Shown here: piece after piece, positions 41,036-49,233 of the stretch
Numbering within the stretch: the first letter of the stretch is position 1
Layout: every line of letters begins with the position of its first letter
Assembly (NCBI RefSeq): GCF_017302985.1
Contig: NZ_JAFIMU010000007.1
Span: 1,178,001 to 1,242,000 of the forward strand
Origin: Corallococcus macrosporus
GTDB taxonomy: Bacteria > Myxococcota > Myxococcia > Myxococcales > Myxococcaceae
Length of the DNA: 64,000 bases
Direction of reading: 5' to 3'
Position numbers and translations under genes: made by a program
Notes under the pieces: model-generated
What the model was told of the DNA's origin: nothing
Database searches by the model: none
The model's input: the letters and a program-made list of their open reading frames with translations, nothing else

Positions 41036-41590
41036 ATGACGGCCTTCCTGGCGTTTCCCGAGCTCACCGCCATCACCAGCAGCGATGCGGCCAGTGGCTT
41101 CCGCTGCGAGGAAGAGGCCCTTACCCGCTACTTCCAACAGCAGGCAACGCAACAGGGCCGGCGTGAGGAGAACCGGACCTGGGTCCTCCACCGTCCCGAT
41201 GAACGGCCCGACCTGCCCTCCGTGCTGGGCTTCTACACGCTCACCTGGATCCAGTTGGAGCGCGGCAGCCTGCCCGCGCCGGTCATCCGGCGGCTTCCGG
41301 ACTACCCCATCCGGGCCATCCTCATCGGGCGCCTCGCGCGTGACGAGCGGTGCAAGGGCATGGGCATCGGGGAGCACCTGCTCGACGACGCCCACCGCCG
41401 GGCGTTGCGCGTCAATGCGGAGATTGGCGGTCTCGTCGTCGTCGTGGATGCGAAGAACGAGCGCGCAGCGGCGTTCTACGAAGCCCATGACTACACGGCC
41501 CTCATCCGTGCCGGGCCCGAGGCCACGTCATGGCCCCGACGCTACTTCGTGAAGATGGAAGACCTGCGAGCAACCTACGTGGGGACATGA
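41036..41590 (+). CDS. GNAT acetyltransferase, probable TacT-like toxin
   Basis: A 184-residue GCN5-type acetyltransferase. The acetyl-CoA loop is ERCKGMGIGEHLL (R-x-x-G-x-G) near residue 105, preceded by the strand ILIGRLARDE. A catalytic tyrosine is expected at FYEAHDY (Tyr near 145), as in TacT, AtaT and KacT toxins. These toxins acetylate the amino group of charged tRNAs and block translation. Close similarity to non-toxic GNATs means the call depends on the RHH gene 30 bases upstream. It ends 140 bases before a PAS protein gene. Substrate tRNAs cannot be read from sequence. Confidence 0.72.
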   Translation: MTAFLAFPELTAITSSDAASGFRCEEEALTRYFQQQATQQGRREENRTWVLHRPDERPDLPSVLGFYTLTWIQLERGSLPAPVIRRLPDYPIRAILIGRLARDERCKGMGIGEHLLDDAHRRALRVNAEIGGLVVVVDAKNERAAAFYEAHDYTALIRAGPEATSWPRRYFVKMEDLRATYVGT

Positions 41591-41730
41591 ACGAGACCCA
41601 GGCGATGCGTCTCATGGGCGACAGCGCTTGCGACCCGGGGGACGGCTCCAGCCGCGGCGGCCAGGCGCAACATGTCTCCAGATGATCCCTGACGTACTGC
41701 CCATCTCCAGCGCTGGCCCAGGCCTCCGGC

Positions 41731-42849
41731 ATGTCCTCCTCCTCCGCGTCGAACTTCGCGATTGAAGCCCTCAACCCCGATGGATTCCTCGTGCTGCGGC
41801 CGGAAGCGCCCGATGACTTCCTCTGCGAGTACGCCAACCCCGCCGCGCAGACCTTGCTGGGCCACGGCTTGGAGAACGCGCTGTTCCTCTCCACGCGGCG
41901 GGCCTGGCTGGGCCTGCGCGCCGCCTGGGGCATGACGCTCGACACGGGCCTGCGCTCGGAACAGTGGATCCACTGGGACACGGGCTCCGGGGTGCACACG
42001 CTGCGCGTCCGGGCCGCTCGCGCTCCGGAGGGACGGCTGTACGTCTGGCTCACCGAGCAGCCCCAGGAACACCGTGCGCCCCCGCCCGGACCGGACCCGC
42101 GCCGCGACGAGGCGTCCTCCCGGTACGCGACCGCCCTGTTCCAGGCGGTGATGCAGGGCTCCACCGACGCCATCTACACGAAGAACCTGGAGGGCCAGTA
42201 CACGCGCATCAACGCGGCCGGCGCGCAGCTCATGGGCCGCACGGTGGAGGAGGTGGTGGGCCGCACCGACGCGGAGCTGTGGCCCGCCGAGGCCCGCGCC
42301 AGCGTGGCCCATGACCGGGAGGTCATGGCCTTCCGCAGGACCCTCACCTACGAGGAGGCACAGTCCGGCCAGCCGGGCCGGGTGTGGCTGTCCACCAAGG
42401 GCGTGCTGCAGGACGAGCAGGGCCGCGTGTTCGGCCTGTTCGGCATCAGCCGCGACATCACCGAGCGCAAGCGGCTGGAGCAGTCCCTCCGCGCCGCGTC
42501 CGTGACGCTGTTCGACCTGCGGATGCCAGAGGGGCTCCTGCGCTGGGGCCCCGGCGCGGCGGAGCTCCTGGGCCACCCCTCCCTGCCCTCCGAGGAGCCG
42601 CTGACAGCACTGCTGGCGCGGCTGCACCCGGAGGACCGGATGACCGTGGCCGCGCGGCTGACATCCTCCACGCGGACCCCGGTGAAGCTGGCGCTCGACT
42701 TCCGCGTGGTGGGCGCGCGGGGCGAGGTGCGGAGCCTGACGCTGTGGGGCGAGGCTCACGCCGATGACGCGCGGGAGCAGCGGATCATCGGCGTGCTGGT
42801 GGACCTGACCTGGCGGACCCTCGCGCCGCCGTCCGGGGTGGCCGCATAG
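41731..42849 (+). CDS. PAS-domain protein without an output domain
   Basis: A 372-residue soluble protein with three PAS-like modules: about 8-105 (LNPDGFLVLRPEAPDDFL), about 135-250 (DAIYTKNLEGQYTRINAAGAQLMG, closing with the PAC tail ISRDITERKRLEQ), and about 252-365 (a degenerate PAS ending in IIGVLVDLTWR). No histidine kinase, GGDEF, EAL, HD or DNA-binding domain follows. The stop at 42849 is clean, not a frameshift into a kinase. It may be a sensor or adaptor for a kinase encoded elsewhere. No Shine-Dalgarno sequence is evident before the ATG at 41731. Confidence 0.75.
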   Translation: MSSSSASNFAIEALNPDGFLVLRPEAPDDFLCEYANPAAQTLLGHGLENALFLSTRRAWLGLRAAWGMTLDTGLRSEQWIHWDTGSGVHTLRVRAARAPEGRLYVWLTEQPQEHRAPPPGPDPRRDEASSRYATALFQAVMQGSTDAIYTKNLEGQYTRINAAGAQLMGRTVEEVVGRTDAELWPAEARASVAHDREVMAFRRTLTYEEAQSGQPGRVWLSTKGVLQDEQGRVFGLFGISRDITERKRLEQSLRAASVTLFDLRMPEGLLRWGPGAAELLGHPSLPSEEPLTALLARLHPEDRMTVAARLTSSTRTPVKLALDFRVVGARGEVRSLTLWGEAHADDAREQRIIGVLVDLTWRTLAPPSGVAA

Positions 42850-43028
42850 GCCGAAGCGGCACGGGCGCCGCCCCTCACCCGCCCCGGGGAAAACCGTGCC
42901 GCCGCGCGCCTGCCGTGACACCGCTGCCCCGGTCCGCCTCGGGGTGCGCCCTGCACGTCCCCGGCGTGCGCCCTGGCATCTCGACTGCACAGGGGACGCA
43001 TCCCCACTCCTGGAAAGGATGCCTCCTC

Positions 43029-43301
43029 ATGAAGCGGTGTCTCCTCGGGGTCCTGGCCCTGATGGCGCTCGCGGGCTGTTCCTCCGGCACGCACAGCTGC
43101 GACACGAACGCGGACTGCGCGGAAGGGCTCGTCTGCATCCACGAACACGCGCACGACATCGACGCGGACACCTGTCAGCGCCCCTGCAAGGACTCGAGCG
43201 ATTGCGAAGCGCCGGATGTCTGCGCCTGCCCCGACTCGCCCGGGGGCTCGGCGTGCAGGACCGATGATGGCGGCTTCAGCGAGTACTGCGGGTTCTCCTG
43301 A
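43029..43301 (+). CDS. Small Cys-rich lipoprotein
   Basis: A 90-residue lipoprotein ([17 protein letters not shown], Cys17). The mature part has ten cysteines in repeated C-x(5)-C and C-x-C patterns ([35 protein letters not shown]). That is an EGF- or Dickkopf-like small disulfide fold common in myxobacterial secreted proteins. The frame is open from 42915, but the ATG at 43029 starts the signal peptide and has AAGGA about ten bases upstream. It is followed by the pirin gene after 62 bases. The function is unknown. Confidence 0.75.
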   Translation: MKRCLLGVLALMALAGCSSGTHSCDTNADCAEGLVCIHEHAHDIDADTCQRPCKDSSDCEAPDVCACPDSPGGSACRTDDGGFSEYCGFS

Positions 43302-43363
43302 CGAAGCAGGCGCGCGACGGTATGAAGTGGGGCACACTGCCCCCCTCGAAAAGGAGCCACACC

Positions 43364-44299
43364 ATGAGCTGGGATGAAGACCTGCAGGGCCGTGAGCCCC
43401 CGCCCTCGCTGGAGACGCTCATCGTCCCGCGCGTGCGCGACCTGGGCGACGGCTTCCACGTCCGGCGCGCCCTGCCCTCCGCGCGCCGCCGCATGGTCGG
43501 TCCCTTCATCTTCCTGGACCAGATGGGCCCCGCGGACTTCGACCCGGGCCGCGGCCTGGACGTGCGCCCGCATCCGCACATCGGCCTGTCCACCGTCACC
43601 TACCTGTTCCAGGGCGAAATCCTCCACCGCGACTCGCTGGGCTTCGTGCAGCCCATCCGTCCCGGCGCCGTGAACTGGATGACCGCCGGGCAGGGCATCG
43701 CCCACTCGGAGCGCACCGCGCCGGACACGCGCGCCGCCGGTGGCCGCCTCTTCGGCATCCAGGCCTGGGTGGCCCTCCCCAAGCAGCACGAGGAGGTCGC
43801 CCCCGCCTTCGTCCACCACCCCGCGGACACGCTGCCCGTCATCGACGGCGAGGGCATCCACCTGACCGTCATCGCGGGCCAGGTGCACGGCGGCAAATCC
43901 CCCGTGCGCGCCCACTCCGACCTCTTCTACGCGGACGCGAAGATGGAGGCGGGCTCCCGCCTGAAGCTCCCCGCGGAATACGAGGAGCGGGGCCTCTACC
44001 TCGTGGAGGGCACCGTGGAGGTGGAGGGCACGCGCTTCCAGCCCGGCGAGCTGCTGGTGTTCAAGCCGGGCAGTGAGATCATCCTCAAGGCGGAGTCCTC
44101 CGCGCGGATGATGCTCCTGGGCGGCGAGCCCATGGACGGCCCGCGCTACCTCTTCTGGAACTTCGTGTCGTCCTCCAAGGAGCGCCTGGAGGCCGCCAAG
44201 GCGGACTGGAAGGAGGGCCGCTTCGCTGCGGTGCCCACGGAGACGGAGTTCATCCCGCTGCCGCCGGATGATCCGCCCGCGCCCGTGCGCTACCCGTAG
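43364..44299 (+). CDS. Pirin family protein (cupin)
   Basis: A 311-residue bicupin of the pirin/YhhW family. The first cupin has the metal ligands [23 protein letters not shown] (two early histidines, then His and Glu), followed by HSERT. The second cupin is degenerate. Some family members act as quercetin 2,3-dioxygenases and others as regulators, so the role here is open. AAAAGGAG about eight bases before the ATG at 43364 fixes the start; an upstream ATG at 43322 lacks one. The 3' end overlaps the convergent DUF2378 gene by ten bases. Confidence 0.88.
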   Translation: MSWDEDLQGREPPPSLETLIVPRVRDLGDGFHVRRALPSARRRMVGPFIFLDQMGPADFDPGRGLDVRPHPHIGLSTVTYLFQGEILHRDSLGFVQPIRPGAVNWMTAGQGIAHSERTAPDTRAAGGRLFGIQAWVALPKQHEEVAPAFVHHPADTLPVIDGEGIHLTVIAGQVHGGKSPVRAHSDLFYADAKMEAGSRLKLPAEYEERGLYLVEGTVEVEGTRFQPGELLVFKPGSEIILKAESSARMMLLGGEPMDGPRYLFWNFVSSSKERLEAAKADWKEGRFAAVPTETEFIPLPPDDPPAPVRYP

Positions 44300-44898
44300 A
44301 GCCGGCGCACCGGCGCCAGCGTGCCCGCGGGCCGCTGGGACTTCGCCTGCGACCACGTCAGCCGGTACGTCGCCGCCGTGCCGTCGAACGCGATGGGCTT
44401 CACTTCCGGGGAGCCCGCGCCCGACGCGCGCAGCGTCTCCGCGAGGAAACCGCAGGCGAAGAAGGGGTTGTCCGCCAGCACGTCCTTCACCCACAGGGTG
44501 GCGTCCTCCCTGGACAGCTCCTCCACCCGGACCTCGTTGAAGTTGTTGCCCGCGCGCAGGTTGTACGGCACGCGCTCCAGCGTCTTCTGCGGGCCCAGGT
44601 GGGTGACCAACTGCATGCTCGCCCGCCCCACGGACGTCTGCTGGAAGCCCTTCAGGTAGCGCGCCCCCAGCTCCAGGTAGGCCGTCTCCAGGGGCTGGCC
44701 GGGGAAGACGTCGCGCGCGGCCACGTCCAGGAAGGTGCGCCACTGCTCCAGCGAGTAGTGGGGGCGCAGCGGCTCGGAGAGGTTCAGGCCGGCGGCCTTG
44801 AGCTTCTGGCGTCCGTCACGCGTGAGGTACGGCCCCAGCGCACGCACGAAGAGGGCTTCCACGCTCTGGGCGAAGATTTGCTTTTCGGATGGGACCAT
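44290..44898 (-). CDS. DUF2378 (TIGR02265) Myxococcales-specific protein
   Basis: A 202-residue protein of the paralogous DUF2378 family found almost only in Myxococcales. Typical features are the [18 protein letters not shown] start, an [21 protein letters not shown] helix, an N-rich [11 protein letters not shown] turn, and a late [14 protein letters not shown]. No catalytic residues are known for the family. The ATG at 44898 gives the family start; the longer frame to 44958 is not supported. It faces the pirin gene (ten-base overlap). It lies 83 bases downstream of the REC-PAS kinase gene on the same strand, so read-through is possible. Confidence 0.85.
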   Translation of the reverse strand: MVPSEKQIFAQSVEALFVRALGPYLTRDGRQKLKAAGLNLSEPLRPHYSLEQWRTFLDVAARDVFPGQPLETAYLELGARYLKGFQQTSVGRASMQLVTHLGPQKTLERVPYNLRAGNNFNEVRVEELSREDATLWVKDVLADNPFFACGFLAETLRASGAGSPEVKPIAFDGTAATYRLTWSQAKSQRPAGTLAPVRRLYG

Positions 44899-44981
44899 GC
44901 CCCCAGGGTGGAGTCGCCCCTGCGCATGCGGAAGGGTCGCCGCAACGCATCCGTCCACGAGTCGTCAAACCCGTAGCTTTT

Positions 44982-46442
44982 TCAGCCTCGGGGCAGACGC
45001 ACCGTGAAGGTCGTCCCCTGCGCCGCGGTGGACGTCACCTGGACGGTGCCGCCGTGGGCCTTCACGATCTGCTCCGTGATGTAGAGCCCCAGCCCCAGGC
45101 CTCCGGCCGCGCCGCGCTCGCGGTCGCTGCGGCCGGCGCGGCGCCACGCGGCGAAGAGGTGCGGCAGCTGCTCCGCCGGGATGGGCGTGCCCAGGTTGTG
45201 CACCCGCACCACGGCCTCGGACGCCAGGCCCTCCGCGCTCACGCGCACGGGCGAGTCCGCCGGGCTGAACTTGAGCGCGTTGGACACCAGGTTGGTCACC
45301 ACCTGCTCCAGCCGGTCCGCGTCCCACGCGCCGCGCCCGTCGCCGCGCATCTCCAGCATCACCTCGCGCTGGGGCTGGCTGGCGCGCGACTCGTCCACCG
45401 CGCCGCGCACCACGTCGAAGAGGTCGCAGCGCGAGCGCACCACCGGCAGCCCCGCGCCCAGCCGCGCCCGGGCGAAGTCCAGCAACTGGCGGATCATCCG
45501 CTCCATGCGCTCGGCGCTGGTGAGGATGCGCTCGGTGAAGACGCGCTGGCGGTCGGACAGCTCGCCCTGGCGCTGGAGCTGCTGGGCGGACATGGACAGC
45601 GCGTTGAGGGGGTTTCGCAGGTCGTGGCCCAGGATGCCGATGAACTGCTCGCGGAAGTCCTCCGCGTTGCGCAGCTCCGTGACGTCCTGGCCGGTGGCGA
45701 TGATGGCCTCCACCACACCGGTGGGCCCGGTGGCGGGCGACATCGTGTACTCGAAGTGCCGCACGCCCTTGTCCGAGGACAGGGTGATGCGGCCGCGCTG
45801 CACCTGGCCCGTGCGCCGCGCAGCGTCCAGGGACTTCGCGAAGGGATCCAGCTGCGGATCCATCGCGCGGATGGCGTCCATGCTCCTGCCTGGGATGTGC
45901 ACGTGGTGCGAGCCGCGCGCCGTGGCCACCGCCTGGTTGGCGTAGATGAGCGTCCCGTCGCCGTCATAGAGCGCGATGGGGTCCGCCGCCGACGCCATGG
46001 CCAGCTCCAGCAGGCGGCGCTGCTGCTGCACCTGGTCGGAGAGGACGCGCACCTCGCGCTCGGCGCGGCGCAGGCGCAGGAGCGCGTGCACCTGGGCCAC
46101 CAGTTCCTCCGGATCCACCGGCGCCACGAGGTACGCGTCCGCGCCGTGCTCCAGCCCCTGCGCGCGGTCCGCGGGGCCCACCGCCTGCGCGGACAGGTGC
46201 AGCACCAGCGCGTTGCGCGTGCGCGGGGAGGCCTTCAGGCGCCGGCACACCTCCAGGCCGCTCATGTCCGGCAGGCGGACGTCCAGGATGACCAGGTCGG
46301 TCTGCTCGTCCGCGAGCGACAGCGTCTCTCCGCCCGTGCCCGCCTCCAGGACCTGGAAGCCCGACAGGGACAACACGCGCGACGTGACGTAGCGGCTGGC
46401 CAGGTCGTCGTTGACGTTCAGGATGATGGGTGCGGAGGGCAT
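44982..46442 (-). CDS. REC-PAS-histidine kinase
   Basis: A 486-residue soluble hybrid. The N-terminal receiver (about 1-120) has NDD at the acidic pocket and Asp54 in VILDVRLPDMSG, with LVAPVD near the switch lysine position. There the usual lysine of K-P is replaced (VAPV), so the receiver may switch differently. A PAS domain follows (about 145-255, DPIALYDGDGTLIYANQAV), then HisKA with ILGHDLRNPL and a HATPase_c with NLVSNALKFS, LGTPIP and GLGLGLYI. No membrane helices are present. The ATG at 46442 is the best start before the receiver. It is divergent from the cysteine-synthase-like gene across 178 bases. Confidence 0.88.
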   Translation of the reverse strand: MPSAPIILNVNDDLASRYVTSRVLSLSGFQVLEAGTGGETLSLADEQTDLVILDVRLPDMSGLEVCRRLKASPRTRNALVLHLSAQAVGPADRAQGLEHGADAYLVAPVDPEELVAQVHALLRLRRAEREVRVLSDQVQQQRRLLELAMASAADPIALYDGDGTLIYANQAVATARGSHHVHIPGRSMDAIRAMDPQLDPFAKSLDAARRTGQVQRGRITLSSDKGVRHFEYTMSPATGPTGVVEAIIATGQDVTELRNAEDFREQFIGILGHDLRNPLNALSMSAQQLQRQGELSDRQRVFTERILTSAERMERMIRQLLDFARARLGAGLPVVRSRCDLFDVVRGAVDESRASQPQREVMLEMRGDGRGAWDADRLEQVVTNLVSNALKFSPADSPVRVSAEGLASEAVVRVHNLGTPIPAEQLPHLFAAWRRAGRSDRERGAAGGLGLGLYITEQIVKAHGGTVQVTSTAAQGTTFTVRLPRG

Positions 46443-46620
46443 GCGTGCGGAAAGGAAGCCGTGGCCCTCCTTCGTAATGGCTGGCTCACGGCGCGCCAAG
46501 TGTCGCACGTGGGAAAATGTCTTCTCTGACGGAACAGCCAGGGGACCGGGCGGCCGCCGCCGCTCGCTGGACGACAGGGCAACTCCCCCCCTGGCGATTT
46601 TCGCGATAGGGATATGGGTC

Positions 46621-47580
46621 ATGCGCCCTCCCTGCCGCCCGCTCCCCGCTGATGGCCGCTTCCTCCAGGCCGTGGGGCCCACGCCGCTGGTGCCCGTGCG
46701 GCTGGACCCGGAAGGTCCCACCGTCTGGTGCAAGCTGGAGTTCCTCAACCCCAGTGGGTCCACCAAGGACCGCATCGCCCGGTACATGCTGGAGAAGGCG
46801 TGGCGGCTGGGCGAGCTGAGCCCGGGCGGCGACGTGGTGGAGGCGTCCAGCGGCTCCACCAGCATCGCCATGGCGCTGGCCAGCGCGCAGATGGGCTGCC
46901 GCTTCACCGCGGTGATGCCGGAGGGCGTGACGGAGGAGCGGCTCATCGCCATCCGCGCCTACGGCGGCGAGGTGGAGCTGGTTCCACGCTCGGAGGGCAT
47001 CCGGGGCGCCATCGCGAAGGCGGAGGCGCTGGCGAAGGAGCGCGGCGGCTTCGCGCCCCGCCAGTTCGAGAACCCCGACAACGCGGAGGCCCACCGCGTG
47101 TGGACGGGGCAGGAGATCCTGGCGCAGGTGCCGGGAGGCCTGGTGCACGGCGTGGTGAGCGGCGTGGGCACGGGCGGCACCATCGTGGGGCTGTACCAGG
47201 CGTTCGCGGAAGCGGGCTGTCCGGTGACGCCCTTCGTGGCGCGGCCCATCGCCGGGCTGGGGTGCGACATCGAGTGTTGCAGCTTCAGCGCGCGCGTGCC
47301 GGGTGTGGTGGACGGCCTGTCGCGGCTGTACCGCGAGGCGGACATGCCGGGCCGGGTGGAGCTGGACGTGTCGGATGACGTGGCCATGCGCACCGCGCGG
47401 GCGCTCATCCGCCGGGGCTTCCCGGTGGGCCCGTCCTCCGGCCTCAACTACGCGGCGGCGGTGGAGGCGGCGAAGCAACTGGGCCCGCAGGCCCAGGTGG
47501 TGACGGTGTTCCCGGACCGCATGGAGCGCTACTTCTCCACGGAGCTCGTGCAGCGGCCCGCGCCCGCCAAGGCCGGCTGA
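46621..47580 (+). CDS. PLP-dependent cysteine synthase family protein
   Basis: A 319-residue fold-type II PLP enzyme. The Schiff-base lysine is Lys49 in NPSGSTKDR, followed by the substrate loop EASSGSTSI and the phosphate loop GVGTGGT near residue 182. It resembles cysteine synthase/cystathionine beta-synthase (CysK/CysM) but lacks an obvious CysE-binding signature and differs at the substrate loop (SSGST rather than TSGNT). It could therefore use another beta-replacement substrate. An AGGG stretch lies about nine bases ahead of the ATG at 46621. The stop at 47580 is five bases from the convergent Rieske gene. Confidence 0.85.
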   Translation: MRPPCRPLPADGRFLQAVGPTPLVPVRLDPEGPTVWCKLEFLNPSGSTKDRIARYMLEKAWRLGELSPGGDVVEASSGSTSIAMALASAQMGCRFTAVMPEGVTEERLIAIRAYGGEVELVPRSEGIRGAIAKAEALAKERGGFAPRQFENPDNAEAHRVWTGQEILAQVPGGLVHGVVSGVGTGGTIVGLYQAFAEAGCPVTPFVARPIAGLGCDIECCSFSARVPGVVDGLSRLYREADMPGRVELDVSDDVAMRTARALIRRGFPVGPSSGLNYAAAVEAAKQLGPQAQVVTVFPDRMERYFSTELVQRPAPAKAG

Positions 47581-47584
47581 AGCC

Positions 47585-48676
47585 CTACGTGCGCATGCGC
47601 ACGCGCGTCTCGTGCACCGTGTCCGGGGGCGGAGAAGTGCGCTCGCGCTCCTGGGCGCGCATCAGGCGCAGGATGCTGGGCCCCAGGACGTCGATTTCGG
47701 TGGAGGCGTAGGCCTCCGTGCCGAAGCGGCGGATGGAGTCCGTCTGCCGCTCCAGGATGCGCGCGTCCTGCCCGAAGATGTGCAGCCCCACCGGCAGCAC
47801 GAAGGGCACCGCGGCCTTGAGCAGCCAGCGCGGCACGGGCAGCTTCACCGTCACCACCGCGTACACGAGCGTGTCCCAGTCACTCACCGGCGTCATGGCG
47901 GAGTTGACCAGGATGTGGCTTTTGTCCCCGATGCGGTACTCCACCTGCGCGATGGAGGGCATCAGGAAGCGGTCGAAGTGCTGCACCACCTGGCCGCCCG
48001 GCGCGAGCAGCTTCCCCACGAGCCCCTTGGGCGCGGGCTCGCCCAGGTACTCCGCCTCCACGCGGTCCGCGCTGCGGCGCACCACCACGTCGATTTCGTT
48101 CTTCTTCTCCGGGGTGCGGAACAGGCCACCGTGGAGGAAGGCGGTGTGCGGCACGTCCAGCGTGTTCTCCAGCACCGCGTGCAGCGACCCGGGCGCGCGC
48201 AGCACGCGGCGCACGGTGGTGTAGTCCGCCGCGTCCAGCAGCGGGAAGCGGAAGGGCTCCGTCGTGGGCTCCACGCCGGGCGTGGAGTAGACCCAGACGA
48301 AGCCGTCCTGCTCGCGCGTCGCGTGGGACGAGGCGCAGCGGGAGCGGGCCTCGGGCTCGCCCACCAGGCCGGGGACGAGCCGGCACTGGCCTCCGGTGTC
48401 GAAGCGCCACCCGTGGTAGCCGCACTCCAGTTGCCCGTCCTTCACGCGCCCCAGCGACAGGGGCACGTTGCGGTGCGGGCAGCGGTCCACCAGGGCGCCC
48501 GGCCTGCCACCCTCGCCCCGGAAGAGCACCAGGGGCGTGCCCTGCAGCGTGCGCGCGAGCGGCTTGTCCCCCAATTCGCGCGACGTGCAGAGGATGAACC
48601 AGGAGTGGGGAAGCCGGACGACGGAGATGTGACTGGGGGACGCACCAGGGGCGCGTCCCTCCTCGCGGGCATTCAT
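47585..48676 (-). CDS. Rieske non-haem iron oxygenase, terminal component
   Basis: A 363-residue soluble Rieske oxygenase. The 2Fe-2S cluster ligands are Cys66 and His68 (CPHRNVPL) and Cys85 and His88 (CGYHGW). The mononuclear iron site is suggested by ENTLDVPHTAFLHGG, with His/His and a nearby Asp. It resembles aryl-ring and chlorophyll-type (pheophorbide a, vanillate) oxygenases. No ferredoxin or reductase gene is adjacent, so the partner and substrate are unknown. The gene faces the PLP enzyme with only four bases between stops. The ATG at 48676 begins a 15-residue linker before the first strand. Confidence 0.88.
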   Translation of the reverse strand: MNAREEGRAPGASPSHISVVRLPHSWFILCTSRELGDKPLARTLQGTPLVLFRGEGGRPGALVDRCPHRNVPLSLGRVKDGQLECGYHGWRFDTGGQCRLVPGLVGEPEARSRCASSHATREQDGFVWVYSTPGVEPTTEPFRFPLLDAADYTTVRRVLRAPGSLHAVLENTLDVPHTAFLHGGLFRTPEKKNEIDVVVRRSADRVEAEYLGEPAPKGLVGKLLAPGGQVVQHFDRFLMPSIAQVEYRIGDKSHILVNSAMTPVSDWDTLVYAVVTVKLPVPRWLLKAAVPFVLPVGLHIFGQDARILERQTDSIRRFGTEAYASTEIDVLGPSILRLMRAQERERTSPPPDTVHETRVRMRT

Positions 48677-48717
48677 GGGCCCAGTCTAATGGGCCCGGGC
48701 TTCCGTGCACGCCCCCT

Positions 48718-49131
48718 TCAGGCAGGCAGGTCGGCGGCGCGCTGGGCGGCCTCCGGGTTGAGGGGCTGGGCCATCACCCCGCCGCTCATGCTCCGGCAGG
48801 ACTCCTGGCAGCGGCGGCACGCCTCCGCGCAGGCCTTCATCATGGCGTCGGTGCCCATCTGCTCGCAGGCGTCCGCGCAGGCGGCGCACACCTCCGCGCA
48901 GGCGAAGCACGTGCGCGAATGCAGGTCCGAGCCGCGCAGCATGAAGCGCGCGCTCGTCTCGCAGATGTCCGCGCAGTCCATCAGCATCCGGAGGAGCCTT
49001 GGCTCGGCGTGCTTGCCTCCCCGCTTCAGACACTCCGCCAGCGTCTCCATGCAGATGCGGTGACAGGCCATGCAGTTGTCGATGCACTCGCGCATCGCGT
49101 CCTTGCTTCGCATTGCTTCGGCGTTCGCCAT
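48718..49131 (-). CDS. Cys-rich four-helix copper-binding protein (Csp-like)
   Basis: A 137-residue helical protein of the DUF326/Csp family that stores Cu(I) inside a four-helix bundle. About 15 cysteines are spaced at helix periodicity (ECIDNCMACHRICMET, MDCADICETSARF, TCFACAEVCAACADAC, CAEACRRCQESC). AAAGGA about nine bases before the ATG at 49131 fixes the start; the longer frame to 49197 has no support. It has no signal peptide, so it resembles the cytoplasmic Csp3 type. It lies 102 bases downstream of the copper ATPase gene on the same strand, which suggests a shared copper-resistance unit. Confidence 0.88.
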   Translation of the reverse strand: MANAEAMRSKDAMRECIDNCMACHRICMETLAECLKRGGKHAEPRLLRMLMDCADICETSARFMLRGSDLHSRTCFACAEVCAACADACEQMGTDAMMKACAEACRRCQESCRSMSGGVMAQPLNPEAAQRAADLPA

Positions 49132-49233
49132 GGTGGGCTTCCTTTCAGGCCATCGGACTTCGGGCCTCAGGGTGGGCACGCGCGGGACGGCCACCATCCC
49201 GCCCCGCGCGCCCGGCTGGCCGTCCGCCCCGGA

